Assembly (NCBI GenBank): GCA_009761415.1
Contig: QUOL01000014.1
Location: 806,001 to 870,000, forward strand
DNA length: 64,000 nucleotides
DNA from: Sarcomyxa edulis
Taxonomy: Eukaryota; Basidiomycota; Agaricomycetes; Agaricales; Mycenaceae
Direction of reading: 5' to 3'
Under the pieces are notes generated by a model, which saw only the letters and a list, made by a program, of their open reading frames with translations, was not told the origin of the DNA and did no database searches. Each line of letters begins with the position of its first letter. Position 1 is the stretch's first letter. The translations under genes were made by a program, and so were the position numbers. This document shows positions 23,650 to 39,616 of the stretch, one piece after another.

Positions 23650-26600
23650 ATGTATTCTTCGCAACTTAAAATCGACACCTCCGTCGGGGGATCCCATGCT
23701 GCGCCGTACTCCAAGGGCTCTCTTCGCGATCGAAGTAATACACCTGCGTCGAGTCGTAACAGATCACCAGCTGGTTCTAGCATGACAAAACGAATGCGTA
23801 GTGCTTCGAATGCTTCTACCTCTTCATCCCTGTCAGTCATAACCCCCGCAACCTCTTCGACAAATGCATCTACATCGTCACTCCAGATACCCTCAAATCA
23901 CTATTCAGAATCTTCAGCCGACACTCTACCAAGCCCCCGGAGTCCGCTACTCGAAGACTCTAAAACGGTTAGATTGGGTGGCGAGTATGTTCTGGCAATG
24001 CACGACTTTGCTCCGCAGCAACAGAACGCTACATGTCTCTCGTTTAGAGCTGGTCAAGTTATACACGTCTTCAATCGTGATACGAGTGGATGGTGGGATG
24101 GTGAACTGGAGGGAAGAAGAGGGTGGTTCCCAAGTAACTATGTCAATGCGGACTTGAATTCTCTTACAGAGGAAGAACCACTGGAATTACCTCTTGTAAG
24201 TAAACTTCATTCTTATCACGCTCTCACTGTGGACTGACATGAAGGAATCAGCGTAAACGAGTGGGACATGCACACCACACGTCTGTCGCGTCTACAACTT
24301 CATGGGCCAGTACTCCATCACCGCGAAATGCCACATTCCCTCGGCGGCGTCCTTCTATACCCGAGACACCAGGATCAGATGTCGATTCGTATTGCCCGCC
24401 CCTTATGGTCTCATTGCTCCATGGTCTCTCCTTATTGCAGAGCGCCGTACGTAGCAATCGAATATCGCATTTTCAGCCCTCCACAGCCTGCATCATCTCC
24501 TGCGTCCGATCCGTCCTTTCTGCTACAGACTGCCTACTACGCGATGCCCCAGTACTGCAACAGTATCCACTCCTAGCTCAAGAACGCAAGCGAATATTAT
24601 CCGTACTCGCTTGTCTTGTCACACAGGCGAAGAAAGCTTCAGAGGAAACGGAGGATGAAGAAGGCCAAGAATTCGAGACTGAGAGTATGTTGCGGCTTGG
24701 CGGTCAAGTTTTCGCTCATGTGCGGCGCTTTCTGGCTATTGCGGTACAGTGCGGTATTGAACTCCCTGAACGGAGACAATCTGCTGGCTCCATTGGGGGT
24801 TCTACGGACACGGAGGGCCAACCTTGGAGTTCTCGAGATGACTCTTTCGAAGGCACTCCAGTTCCCTACAAAGGGAAGTTCGCCATAGAGAAACCGATCA
24901 CTTTTGGACAGACGCCTACACGACCTCGTGAACGCGAAATTCTGGCCACGCCTGGCTCAGCTTTGCGCGCTAAAAGCTTGGGCGACCTCCGAGGACTTCG
25001 TAAAAAAGTCGTGGACCAGGAATCTGAGGCAGTTCCCCTACTTCCAACAACTCACAACTTGCCGCCAAAGTCGAAGAAGGAGCAATATATGCTACGGGAG
25101 CGTGTTATTGTAAGCGGACCCAGGCATAAAGCCGGCGGCGTGTCCGTTAGCAGTACATCTTCTTCCTCCTCATTCTCGTCCGTCGAATCGACAAAAACAC
25201 CCGCTAAACCAGTGTTCCCCGTTGGCCCCTCAACCACTGCTCAAGTAATGGAAGCACTTCGCTATACTCACGACCACTATCTATCCACGATCGCTGCTTT
25301 TATCGGTCACGCTCACTCACATTCACGTGCATCTCATGCGTCGAGCACGGGTCATATGTACGATCTCGTTCGAGAGATCGTTGAGATGGTATGCAAATTG
25401 CTTACCATCGTCGAGGCGGTCATGCGGCATCCGGATGTTCACCTAAACAAGTTCGGCAACCTCAAATCTGCCAAGGAGGGGTTATACAACGTCACGAGCT
25501 CCCTTGCAGAATCTGTCCGACTTCTGACTATACCACTATCTCCTGATACGACCGATGAGGAAGAAAAGCAGACCCTGTTGCGGTCCGCGACGGGTGCGCT
25601 GAAAGCCGGGGCAGATTGCGTAGCAGCAGTCAAGATGTGTTTGAACCGGTCAGTCGGTGAGAGACCCTTCATTATCCAATTGCCAATGATCGGGGAGTCT
25701 GGGCCGGAAGCCTTCACCCCCAGCAAATTCTCGAGGCCACAGATGGCTCGATCTAGCAGCACGGGAAATCTGAACGAGGCACGTTTCGGTGACGTCGACG
25801 AAGAGGATTTGACGATACAAGCCCAGACGCCTTCTCCAATCAGAGTGAAGACAAGAGAGGCATCCTCTGGATCGGAGAACAGTGACCTGTCCAAGTTGTC
25901 TTCTCGTAAATCTGAGGAGACGACTGCCACATCACCCAACGAGAGCAAAGCAATGCTCACGCTGAAACTTCCAGCGTCTCCGATCGAACCTGATCTTCCT
26001 TCACCGACGTCATTCTCGCGCACCGACGATGGTACTACCTGGGAAGGTAGCACTCGTGGGCTTCCCTTTGGTAAATCTCTCGAGGCAAAGATCTATAATG
26101 GAGACCTTCCCTCGGTGCCCCTCGACCCTATCCCCGAATTCATACAGGATCCAGGTGCATGGATGCTCTCGCATGATTATTCGTTGGACGACGTTGCATA
26201 CAACAGCGAAGGTCATCTTGTCGGAGCCACTCTGGAAGTCTTGGTCGAGAAAATGACACCGCATGATGTCATCGTTGATCCTGCATTTGCTGCAGTATTT
26301 TTCCTTACATTCAGGCTATTTTCTTCGCCACTGGAACTCGTGGATGCAGTAATTACACGGTATAATCTCTCTCCTCCGCAAGGCATTTCGCTCGAGGACA
26401 CTCAGATTTGGCAACAGCGGAAAGGCATACCTGTTCGTCTACGAGTCTCCAATTTCATCAAGCTCTGGGTAGAGATGTATTGGCGACCAACTGTCGACGA
26501 TCCAGTATTACCCATATTGACAACCTTCAGTCAGGACGGCTTGGGCGCTATGTTTCCCAGTACTGCCGACCGGATTCTGGAGCTTCTCGCTCTACGGAGA

Positions 26601-27879
26601 CAGACCACGGACGTATTGATCAGTCAGAAAGGCGATCGTATCCGTGATCCTGGAATGTCTATTAATCCTCCTTCTGCCGTATCACCTACTTCAGAAATTC
26701 CTCGGCCGACGATGACGAAAACCTTGCTTGCGGCACTAAGGGCCAGGAACTTCACAGCGATAGCCATTACGGACTTTGATGCTCTAGAATTGGCAAGACA
26801 GTTGACCATCATGGAATGTACTCTCTACTGCGCCATCCGACCGGAGGAGGTCTTGGAGACGGGTCAAGAAGGTGCCAAACCTCCGGTCAACGTGAGAGCT
26901 GTATCCTCCCTCAGTACAGTCATCACGGGCTGGGTCGCTGAAAGCATACTGAACGAGCATGACACGAAGAAACGGACAGGCCTGATCAAGTTCTTCATCA
27001 AGGTTGCTGATGTGAGTTAATCTAGAAGCTGTACCGTCCAGACACATTACTGATCCGACTCATAGCGCTGTACATCGCTACACAATTATAGTACTCCTCG
27101 CTCTATGCTGGCAGCTTTGGATTCATCTACCATCTCAAGATTACACCAAACTTGGGCCGTAAGTCATCATGCGTCTCTAGCGATATATTTCAGTCACTGA
27201 TGTCATTCTCTTACAGGGTCTCCCACAAAAGAATCGGTCACAATTAGAATCATTGCGGAGGCTTGCAGACCATGGACGAAATTACCACGAATACCGGTCA
27301 AAGCTTCGCAACACTGCTCCTCCTGCGGTGCCATTCCTCGGTATGTCTCGCTGATTCAATGATGAGGACACACTATTTACTTTTACTCCTAGGGCTATAT
27401 TTGACGGATGTCACCTTCTGCCGAGAAGGAAACCCATCCAATCGGGCGTCTCCGATGAATCCTGACAAGAAGCTGCTGAACTTCAACAAGTATCATAAAT
27501 TAGCTAGAATCGTGCAAGGTGAGTTCTTACGAAGCTGTTAGTAAGACGTTACTGACGCCTCGAATTCTATTAGATATGCAGCGATTCCAAGTACCTTATA
27601 ACTTGAAGGCAATCCCAGAGGTCCAAGAATACCTTAACGTTGCTTTCAAGAACTCTAGACATCATGGTGACCTACAAGACCTCTACCGTCGAAGGTGCGT
27701 TGCACTTGTTGCCGGTCCTTCCTTCTGCAAACTGAGTGGCTCTGACACTTTGAATATTCTGCAGTTTGCTGGTCGAACCTAAACAGCCTGCTGACCTTCC
27801 GCCTACGAGCGATATGCGACAACTTTTTAGTTGGGCAACCCGCTCACAGTCACAACCCGGCCCTCAATCAGCTTCGTGA
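23650..27879 (+). CDS. cdc25: Ras guanine-nucleotide exchange factor Cdc25 (SH3-RasGEF)
   Basis: Seven exons join in phase: 23650-24195, 24252-27011, 27066-27158, 27217-27340, 27393-27518, 27574-27695 and 27765-27879. The product (about 1,290 residues) has an N-terminal Ser-rich leader. An SH3 domain (EYVLAMHDFAP, ATCLSFRAGQVIHVF, GWWDGELEGRRGWFPSNYV) lies near residues 115-175. A long central region follows, then a RasGEF N-terminal domain (LEVLVEKMTPHDVIVDP, FFLTFRLFSSPLELVDA) and the catalytic RasGEF domain (ALELARQLTIMECTLYCAI, STVITGWVAESIL, PAVPFLGLYLTDVTF, LLNFNKYHKLARIVQDMQRF, NSRHHGDLQDLYRRS). It loads GTP onto Ras upstream of adenylate cyclase or MAPK signalling. Domain order matches fungal Cdc25. 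Confidence 0.93.
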
Positions 27880-28193
27880 TCTTTTACCTCTCGTATCGCC
27901 CACTCTCAGGACATCATATTAAACTATATACCTTCTTGTATTACCCCGGCTCTCCATTTCCTTTTCTGTCATTCTGGGCTTATTTTTTTGATCTATAACC
28001 CATCTGTTCTCTCTATCATTCATTGATCCATTGCATCATTTGTCAACTACACTTATCGCTGTCCTCTCGTCTGTTTGTCTGTAACCAATACATTCTAATC
28101 GTACCAAGACTATTACTTTAAGTCGTAAAATAGCAAAGATAACAAACACAGCAAGAAATAACTAAAGCTATAAAAGAAACCGACTAGCGAGGC

Positions 28194-29773
28194 CTATGTG
28201 ATGTACTTACAACTCCTGTGGCTATAATGTGTTACATAGTAACTGATCCCGTCCCAGTTTTTCTTGTGCTTGAGACCATCGACGCGGCCTTGAGGAAGAC
28301 TGGGGTAGGTATCGGTGGTAAGCCCAGGCCCAAAGTCGTAGACGAAAGGCCGGCTCTGCGTTGTGCCAAACATTCGCGAACTTTCCAAGATGACGTGATA
28401 GACTAGAAGAGAGGATTAGCGGATGCAATATAATGAAATTGCTATAGAGAAGGAACATACCTGGAGACAAATCATTTCCAGGTGCGTGGACGCTCCACCC
28501 AAGCATTGGAGAACGTACGTCCCAGAAGGATACCACACTGTGGCGCGCCGAACCAGCTGCGACGTGACTGGCCGAGCCGCCACCGCAAGAGACGTCGTAA
28601 ATAGGTTCGTATGATGTTGGATCGCACATCGATAGTACTGGAAGAAGAGGCGCTGGGTCCTGATGACCCGATGTGGTTGCGCGAGAAGAGGAGCGGAGGT
28701 CGTGGACGCGCACAAAGCCATCGTACCAGCCTGAGACGATGATTTGTGGAGAAAATCCCCACGGGGAAGAGGGAGGGCCGTTAGTTATCCCATAAACGGC
28801 GGAATGCAGTGAGTTGTGGGCGAGATGATCATTGTTGGCGTATAGGATGGCGGAAGGATTTGTGGAGAACGCGTCTGCTGATATATGGTGCAATTTTAAG
28901 GGGGTAGCCGAGGATGTTCCGAAAGCTGCGTAAGGCGTCGGAGCTCGCATGGAGAGGTGTGTAGTCCAACTTCGTGTCTGCAAGTTGATTAAGGCCGGTG
29001 GAAGGAAGGGTGAAGAGGTGTCGCTGAGGGACGCCACGCCATTAGAGGACAGTGCGAGTAGGTGATTGCCATCTGACGAGAAGGACTCGACAAGATCGTG
29101 CTGCTTCAGTTCTCCTTCGATAATGCAACGTTTTGTCATGATGGGGATAGAAGCATTTTTTGATGGATGCATGGACAGACGCTCCAATGCCCCGTTCTGA
29201 AATCCGACACAGATTGTCAGATCTAACCCACCATCTGGAATAAATGCAACGGCTGTAACGTCTCGTCTAGGTTGACCAGGTTCAGACAAGTTGCATACGC
29301 CTTCGAATTGAATTGGAGGGGCGTCATTGGCTGTTGCAGGGATATCAAATCTGTATGAGTAAATATTGCTTCCTGCAGCGACGATCAAACGCGAAGGACT
29401 GATAGCCATTGCTGGTTGCAATTTGCCCCTCCATGGAGCAGAAAGTGGCCGCGCCACGAAGCGAGAGCGAGACCAAGATCTGTCTGCCTGAGCGTCATAA
29501 CGCACTCGCATATGAGGAGTCCAATGCGCTTGAGCTTTTGACAAACTGAATGAAGGCCGACGATTAGCTCGAAGATAGCTTGTCCAGCCGTAATGGGTGA
29601 CCTGTGTGAAACATGGGATCGAACGGTTATTTTTGAGAAAGAAAACAAAGCCGACAAACCAGTTCATCGAGAAACTTGCACGTCCTTGAAAATGCAGACA
29701 ATTCTGCGACAGGGAGGTACAGAAGCACTAGGATAAGGACGTCGGTTGGGAGGGCAAGGATGGGCATGGCCAT
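28194..29773 (-). CDS. F-box and WD40-repeat protein
   Basis: Exons are 29773-29660, 29601-28461 and 28402-28194. Exon 1 encodes an F-box: MAMPILALPTDVLILVLLYL, then AELSAFSRTCKFLDEL. The rest is a beta-propeller-like region with WD-type blades, for example LIVAAGSNIYSYRFD, IIVSGWYDGFVRVHDLRSS and SVVSFWDVRSP. F-box/WD40 proteins recruit substrates to SCF (Skp1-cullin-F-box) ubiquitin ligases; the substrate is unknown. Many repeats are degenerate, so the blade number is not certain. The gene converges on cdc25 with about 310 bases between stops, and it diverges from the Miro gene, sharing a 540-base promoter region. Confidence 0.85.
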
Positions 29774-30312
29774 CTTCGATGGGATCCTTTCTAGCTGGGA
29801 ACCGGCTTATATAGAAATTTCTAGGAAGATGCTTGTTCCGGAACAGATTTCGAGTTAAAAAAATAAGGTGGAGATCCGGTCAAAGGGTGTCCAAAAGAAT
29901 GTGGTCAATTAGTATCATTTATGGTCAATCAATAACATACGGCGGGCGGGGGGGAATAAGCTCTTCTACGGTTCCGTACGGGGTTGTTCAACAGTCAAAT
30001 AGACAAATTCTGCAGTAAAAGAACAGAAAAGTCAAGTAGAGTTAGTTCGTTGGAAGCAAGAAGTGGGCGGCCATTTCAAATCGCAATCGTTGTGGACCCG
30101 ATTAGGTCTGTGGCTAGCCGGGGTCGCGCGTATAAGCTTGCCTGCAGGTCCGTCCCTATATAATTCAACCGCAAATCTCGACAATCCTTCGACTTTGGAG
30201 ACCTCTTCATATACAGGAGCTATAGCAATATACACTCGACTCTAGTCGGCTTTCGTTCGATACGCAACGCCGGCAATTCGTCGAGAAAATACACGAGGAT
30301 TGCGACTCGATT
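29774..30312. promoter_or_regulatory. Divergent promoter region of F-box and Miro genes
   Basis: This 540-base gap separates the starts of two divergently transcribed genes, so it must contain both promoters. No coding signal is seen and no specific site can be named. Confidence 0.4.
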
Positions 30313-33033
<2,721 letters not shown>

Positions 33034-33381
33034 AAATATATCTGATGAAATATACGGATGATATATCTGATAACATCGAGATCAATGAGTCAGTTCGCCA
33101 GGCGGCATCGAGATCCGAATCTTCTTTTGCCACACCACTTTTGTGCTTTGAACTGGCTGCAAGTTGACTTTATGAGCCTTTGAACGCAGCTTGAACGTTT
33201 GGATACTTGTCGACTCGGTTTCAAGTTCAGACATTGCATCCATCGATTATCAGCATCATCTAAACACCCGTCCCAGACAGCCTAGCGCTAGCCCGAAGTT
33301 GCGTCCCAGTACCTGCCCACTTTTTTCCAACTTGAACCACATAACTCACCAGCGAATTGTACTTTTGAGTCGACTATCATC

Positions 33382-35116
33382 ATGGATGAAGACATGGATT
33401 TCGAATCAACCCCTTCAAGTCTATCCCACTTGTCTGAACAACCCCTCGGCATGAATGGCGGCGATGACGGACGCAAAATGCTGTCAGTCTCTACTCTTCT
33501 CTAGTTCGTATACTGAACACTACTAATCTAGCTTTATATTCAATAGGGATCTTGTTTTCATCCAGGATTGTACCGGCAGCCAGGGCAGTTACATTTCCTC
33601 TGCCACAAAGAATATCGAGCAAATTTGTGCGCACATTTTTGAGTCTGGAAAGCTGCAAAGCAAGGAAGATCTTCGCGTTGGACTGGTTGCATTTCGCGAT
33701 CATCCACCTCAGGACCATACCTATGTCACCAAGAACTTTGGATTTTCATCCGACATCAGCAAGGTGCACAAAGATCTATCCAGTTTGTACGCCTCGGGGG
33801 GAGGGGATGGGCCAGAAGCCGTTACAGCCGCCATGGCCGAAGCCTTGAACATGGATTGGCGGGAGTACGCCAGCAAAATGATTGTCCTAATCGCAGATGC
33901 GCCTCCGCATGGTATTGGAGAGTACGGGGATGGTGAGTCTATCCACCTCTGTTGAACTTAAATGATACTTATAACTGGAACAGGCTTCGACGACGGTTCA
34001 CCAGATGGTCAAGATCCATTACAACTTGCACGAATGATGGCTACTCGCGGGATTACGTTGGTGAGTGGAAGTCCTCTCATCAAAACATACCAATCCGTCT
34101 GATCGATTCCCCAGTTCTTTGTAGCTTGCGAACCCGCTCTAAGTGGCTATTCGGTACGTTTTCAAGTCTTTCACATTCCGAATAGATGTTCTGACGTCAT
34201 GAATCACCAGTATGCTACCGACTTTTACCAAGCTATAACCAACATTACATCCGGACTCATGCTTCCCCTGACGACGGCTGACCTGCTCGCGAATGCCATT
34301 GTGGGCAGCGTTCTCGAGAATCTTGATATGGAGCGTCTAGTCCGCGAAGTGGGGCATGCCGTAGCCCAACGGATACTCGGCAATAACGAAAGTGTAGACG
34401 ATGTAGCACGAGAGCTACATGAAAAGCTCCTTCTTCGTAACGAGAGTACGAAGAAGGTAGTAATCGAATCTATCTACAAAGATTCCGCAGAGGCGCTACA
34501 TAATGTTGCCGTTTTCACACAAGCGGCCAGCTTGAGCGAGGCTCGACCTCTATTACAGAGGGTGAGTCAGTTCGTTGATCTATCCGATCTATTCACAATT
34601 GTCAACCCTATTTCAAGGTCCACGGAACTCGGTTTACCGACAAGTACCTGCTTGCTCGATCAACGTTCACTCGTAGCTCGTATTCATATGCCGCCCCTTC
34701 AACGCCTCCTCGCCCCACGGTGAAGCCTAGAGTACAGCCTTCTCCTGGTTCTCCGCCACGCAAAGTCGTTCAAGACTTTGCCGCATTCGGTGCCCCCAAG
34801 AATGTCAGTGTCTTCGGGACTGCTGTTGCTTCGACGCCTTTCTCGCTAGCGGGCGGAAAAGCTGCCTTTGGGGGCATGAGAAATCCTGGGGGGCGGGGAA
34901 TCTTCGATCCAGAGGAGGATGAAGAAGAGGAAGACGACGGAAGACAGAAGGTGGAATTGAGAGACGATTCGATTACTCTTGATCAGGTTCGTTGACTGGT
35001 CTCGCTGCTTTGGCCTCTCAACATTATATCTAACGTCATCGACCGATGTTCTACTATCTATCACAGGCTAGACGAATTGCCATACAGAGTGCATGGAGGA
35101 GCAGTCCACGCGTTTG
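33382..35116 (+). CDS. VWA-domain protein
   Basis: The start MDEDMDFESTPSSLSHLSEQ is followed, after the first intron, by a von Willebrand A domain. DLVFIQDCTGSQGSYISSAT carries the MIDAS-type DxTGS motif, then LRVGLVAFRDHPPQD, SGGGDGPEAVTAAMAEAL and KMIVLIADAPPHGIGEYGDG. The second half is an alpha-helical region, then a Pro/Ser-rich segment and an acidic stretch (FDPEEDEEEEDDG), ending IAIQSAWRSSPRV. Similar VWA domains occur in fungal cytosolic proteins and in Dictyostelium-type alpha-kinases, but no kinase domain is present. The function is unknown. The gene converges on the Tma23-like gene with about 270 bases between stops. Confidence 0.83.
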
Positions 35117-35390
35117 ATTTATTGCACGTTCACAGTGGGCAGGTACTCCCCCTCTTCATCTCGATTCTTTCCTTTTCTGCTTGCATCAATTTCCTTCAAT
35201 CCCTCGCTTTCTGTTCATGAACATGCACATCCCATTGCGTCGCGTCGCCTGTATCATCTACTCATGACAGCCGCAAACCCGCACTTTGTCATCATCTCTC
35301 ACCGATTATCTACTTCCACCTGGAATTTGTAAACCGATACCAAATATAATCCATTCATTAGCCACAGCGGATATATAGACAGAAGTAAGA

Positions 35391-36564
35391 TCAAGCCAAC
35401 GAGTCTTTCCTCTTCCGTTTCTTTTTCTTCTTCAGTTCGTCGTCTAGTTCAAGGTCGACATCTTCGTTCCTTGGAGATTTCAAAGATTCCGCTTCAATAC
35501 CTTCCTCGTCCTGCTCTGCAACTGGGGCACGTGTCCTTGACCTTTTCTCCTTCTTGCTATCCTTCTCCTCCTTTCTTGTTTTCTCTCGATCAGCCTCTCC
35601 CTTAGCCAACCTCTGCGCTTCCTTCAGCTCTTTCTTCCGTCTTTTTCTCTCCTTCTTGTCCAAATCCGACTCCTTCTCCAACGAATCACCATCCGTATGA
35701 GCGACCGCCTTCCCTTTCTTGAGCGACCGCCTCTCCTCTCGATCCTCCGATTTCTTCGACTCTCTCTTCTGCCTCTTCTGCTTCTTCTCGTCTACATCAG
35801 AACCCTCCGCTTTGTCGTCTGATTTTCTCTTCTTTCTCTTCTTCTTCTCCGTCTCTTCAATCTGTGGGACCTCAGTCTCCACAACCTGGATTTGTGTCAC
35901 GATCGTAACGATCGTAGATGTCGAGGCTGACATCGAAGCTTCACTCTGTGCCTCCGCCTTAGGGCTCCTTGCCTCGATAGTATCGTCAGGGCCTAACACA
36001 GGTCCACGGAAGAATTTTGCATAGAGCCCTTTTTTGGCGGCAGCACGTTTGGCAGTAGCAAGTAGACCAAGACGGCTTTCGGATGGGGTATCTGCGGTCG
36101 GGGTGCTCGTGCCCGAAGTAGTAGCAGGTGTTCCAGTGGGGGGTCGACGGTTAGAGAGTATTCCTGTACTTGTGCGGTTCAACGCAGGACCCGAATTCGA
36201 GTCTGTGTCCTACAATATAAATGTGTGTAAGTACAAACTGTTGGTTCTGCCGAGGGCAAGGTAAGATTTACGGTATCGTCGTCGTCAGAGATCTTGACAG
36301 TAATTGATTGTGATGCAGCTGAGAATAGGCTACATTGCAGATACGAGAAAGGATATTTAGCCCTTACGTTCTTTTGCGTTATGAGATCTAGGAGGATGCT
36401 CACTGGTCCCAGAAGGGAAAAGCCTCATCACGATCTTTGCCCAGTCCAGCGAGTGTTTTTTTCTGGGGTATAGCGAGTGGTCGACTGATAGCTCCTTTAC
36501 GAAGACCAGTTCCTTTTCCCGACCATCCTTGTGCTACCAAGTAGGAGTGTCCGTCTAGAGGCAT
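35391..36564 (-). CDS. G-patch protein, Tma23/GPATCH4-like
   Basis: Exon 1 (36564-36404) starts MPLDGHSYLVAQGWSGKGTG and has KGAISRPLAIP and KTLAGLGKDRDEAFPFWDH. This is the degenerate G-patch layout of yeast Tma23 and animal GPATCH4. Exon 2 adds LFSAASQSITVKISDDDDT. Exon 3 is a long Lys/Glu-rich tail with clusters such as EKKKRKKRKSDDK and a terminal KKKKKRKRKDSLA, typical of nucleolar proteins. Family members act in ribosome biogenesis and some activate DEAH helicases through the G-patch. Nuclear or nucleolar location is inferred from the basic clusters. Confidence 0.84.
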
Positions 36565-37003
36565 TCAGGAAAACGAGGAAGAGATGGTGGAAAGAATTTT
36601 GTCTCCGCTTTCATATTTTGGGATTCGAAGTTCCGCTTTGGGAAAGATACTTTTCTTCACCGCTCTTTCCATGTTTTCCATCATCTGGCTTTCTTCCAAG
36701 GAATGCATTAGTCGATGGTTTTTCAAGAAATTTTGATTACCAGTCAACCGTACGAATGATCCATGCGTTGGTCTCCGTCAAGACTTCAAAACTGGTCACG
36801 GTCACTTCACGGAGGACATGGCCTTCGGCGACTACATGTATTCGTGGAGAGCGGAACAAAACTACAATTTTACTTTGCTTGTACAGAGCGGAAACCCAGG
36901 CATGACATGCATAACAATCGAAAAGCGGACCGAACGGCGAAGGAATATGTTCTGGAAGTGTAGGAAACGCAGCAGTGTAGCAATAATCTGATGGACGGCA
37001 CAC

Positions 37004-39020
37004 CTACTCGTCACTGCCTTCCTCGTCGCTTTCCTCGTCCTCCATGTTTACGTTTGCATCGTTGCCGTCTTGATCATCTTGATCATCCTCTTCGCTAACA
37101 TCTTCATCAGTATCGTCTCTATTATGTCCTCGTCCTCTTCGTCGATCTCGTTGTCATCCGAAGCGTCCTCCTCGAAAACCATTCCAGGATACATCGGTCT
37201 AGCGCAGACTCCTCTGTACGGACCCCATCTCTGTCTTCTCTCTAGTCCCAGCATCCTTCTGACGATATCGAATTCCAAATCGTTCTTGCATGTAGGAAGA
37301 TTACGCCACTCATCGATGGTCTCGCATATGTCGTCGAACATCTCGTCCTCCTTTGCTTGTCCGGTGATAGAATCCAGTGCGAAGTCGATACGACCGCCCT
37401 TGGCGAAAAAGTGGTCCGCTGAACATTTATCAAAATGTCCGATAATCCCGCTGTTGCGCAATTCCGCCATAACATTAGAATGGGTCGGTGCAGACGTCGA
37501 TCCGGGGCTTTCAAGTACATTCTGGATGGCTTTGATGACCGTTCTATAACCCACCACGAATGTCTTGTAGATCTCCGTTCCTACACTGTCAGGAATATAA
37601 TTCATCGCTTGACCTAAGAAATGACCACTCTGCAAGGTCTGCGGCTGGCGCGTGACGCTGTAGAACAGGTCTATGGTCGTTCCTAGGAACTCGTAGTCCG
37701 TGTCTGCGGCACCTATACAAAAAGTGTCACAGTCATGTTCTGGAAAGGATACTCGATGACTGACTTGACAATCGGTATTTCATCCTAGCAGAAAGCCAAC
37801 CGTCGACACACTTGCCACATGTACAGCCCCACTTACTCTGAGCAATGACCTTTTCGTCGGTTTCCGGAATCGACTCGCCCATCGCTCGCTGCAGCGCCAA
37901 TTTGACTCGCAATTTCTCTTCTGGGTAGCCGGTCCAATCGCTGAACATCTCCCTTAAACGTCTCCCGGACTCTAAGCTCTCGATGCACGCTTCTAGAGGG
38001 GTTGAATGGTCTTTGTTGTCCCGTAGGAGAAGATCCTTCTGGACACCTAGAGCGATGAGTTTCACCACAGCTGCTACATTGGCCACCTCAGCGGCAATGT
38101 AAATGGGCCGAAATCCCATTTGGTCTTGCTGATGGATCACGGACGGGTCCTTGTTGTATGCATCTTGGATATATGCGGCTATACTGTTCTCATTTCCGTC
38201 GAGAATGGCTGTATGAAGCGGAAAGCGTTCCCTAGGAGGTACAGGACAAGCTTCGTTGTCGGTCGTAGTTGAAGGGTAATCATCAGTAGGATCAAGATCG
38301 TCTCCTGGTTGTATGCGGCGTGATGGGTGCTGAGCATCCGGAGACCGAGCGAAGAAGTCCGTCCTTCCGACTCTTCTAAAGTTATTCTATATTTTTTCGA
38401 AAGGTCAATACCCAAAATTTGATGCCAGATTCTCGCTTTCTAACCTTGCGGAAGAATTTCAAGATGTTGATTTGTTGCGTGTCCCATTCTTGACCCTCGA
38501 CAGGATAACACGGGCAAGGCCAGCAATACACCGTGTCCTCTTTCCCGACATGCTCAGAATCCATGAGCTGTTGAAGCATCCACGAACCTACGCCCTTGTT
38601 CCTTGCCTTCAAAAAGAGTCAGTCACGTATTTCTCATAATCAACAAAAAAAACTCACGTTTTCCTCAACCCATACAGTGTCTATATAGACCATATCACCT
38701 TCATTCAGCTCTTCATTCCAACAGCCTGTCCCTTTGTGAAACTCATGCTGAAAAAGCTGGGGTTTGAATTTCGCATACTTGTCGAAGAGCTGGGAACCAA
38801 ATTCCCACATCATCTCGTCGCTTTCTTCGTCCATTATACTGTAAAATTGATCTTCACATCTGAACCGATGTATTTTCAGGGCGTAAAGGGTAGCAAGCTT
38901 GGTCTTGTTCGGATGGGTGACAGTAACTTCAACGTCTTGCAATTGTCTCGGGTTCGTGTGGTGTTTTTTGACCGTGATTTTGACCTTGCAGTCGGCGAGA
39001 TTGATGGAAAGAGTTGACAT
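37004..39020 (-). CDS. GNAT-like / ankyrin-repeat protein with probable C-terminal frameshift
   Basis: Exon 1 (39020-38658) starts MSTLSINLADCKVKITVKKH. The next exons give ARNKGVGSWMLQQLMDS, which fits the GNAT motif R/Q-x-x-G-x-G/A, and KFFRKNNFRRVGRTDFFA, the usual C-terminal acetyltransferase block. An ankyrin-like stretch follows (FPLHTAILDGNENSIAAYI, GFRPIYIAAEVANVAAVVKL, DHSTPLEACIES), then a Cys motif WGCTCGKCVDGWLSARMK and a helical C-domain. Near 37110-37125 the open frame turns basic and stops at 37048. The frame two bases over continues an acidic tail (DDTDEDVSEEDDQDDQDG) to TAG at 37004. A one-base deletion or a sequence error is likely. Acetylation of a substrate is not demonstrated. 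Confidence 0.78.
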
Positions 39021-39581
39021 ATCTCAAGTAGTTGAGCTGTTGGATGTTAAAGTAAGAGTCGCTCGAGCTTGTTGAACTTTTTGAAGATCGACGCGACTCG
39101 GAGCCAAAGAACGCGTCCTTGAACATACCTGTGACGTGCGCGTGACTCGTGACTATATGCTGAGGTCGTGTATCAAAAAGTCCATATGTTTCGGGCCTGT
39201 AGCGATATCGGATCGCTATTCGGATCACCTTCCTCTTTCGGAAGGCTATCCTTCTCTCTCCCCAATTCTCGATACATTCACGTTCGTTCCATCGCTTTCC
39301 ACCAGCCCGTGTCGACACGCACTCTAGGCTCTCTGGAAAGCTATCTTACTCACTACTACTTACTCTACCTAATATTCCGGACGCCGTACGGAGCACCCAG
39401 AACCAGGTCTTTCTTACTTACATTCAGTTCACTCGATCACTTGGTCTTGGTACGTCCGTAGGCCTTCTAAAAATAGCTACCTCATCCTAGTATAAAGGAC
39501 AGGCTCTTTGTACTAGATACGGTAGCTTTAACCCGAACGACGAACACTTAAACCAGTTACTCCTTGTTCCAACCTAAGCCC

Positions 39582-39616
39582 CATCAGGAAAACCCTCCCG
39601 CCTTAATTTTGTTCAA
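39582..39616. repeat. Left arm of inverted repeat
   Basis: The sequence catcaggaaaaccctccc at 39582-39599 is the exact reverse complement of 41258-41275. Similarity continues inward with a few mismatches for at least 16 more bases (cttaat..tgt), and weaker similarity (for example around a shared aattatcct) continues further. It is either a terminal inverted repeat of a DNA transposon or part of an oppositely oriented LTR remnant. Confidence 0.6.
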
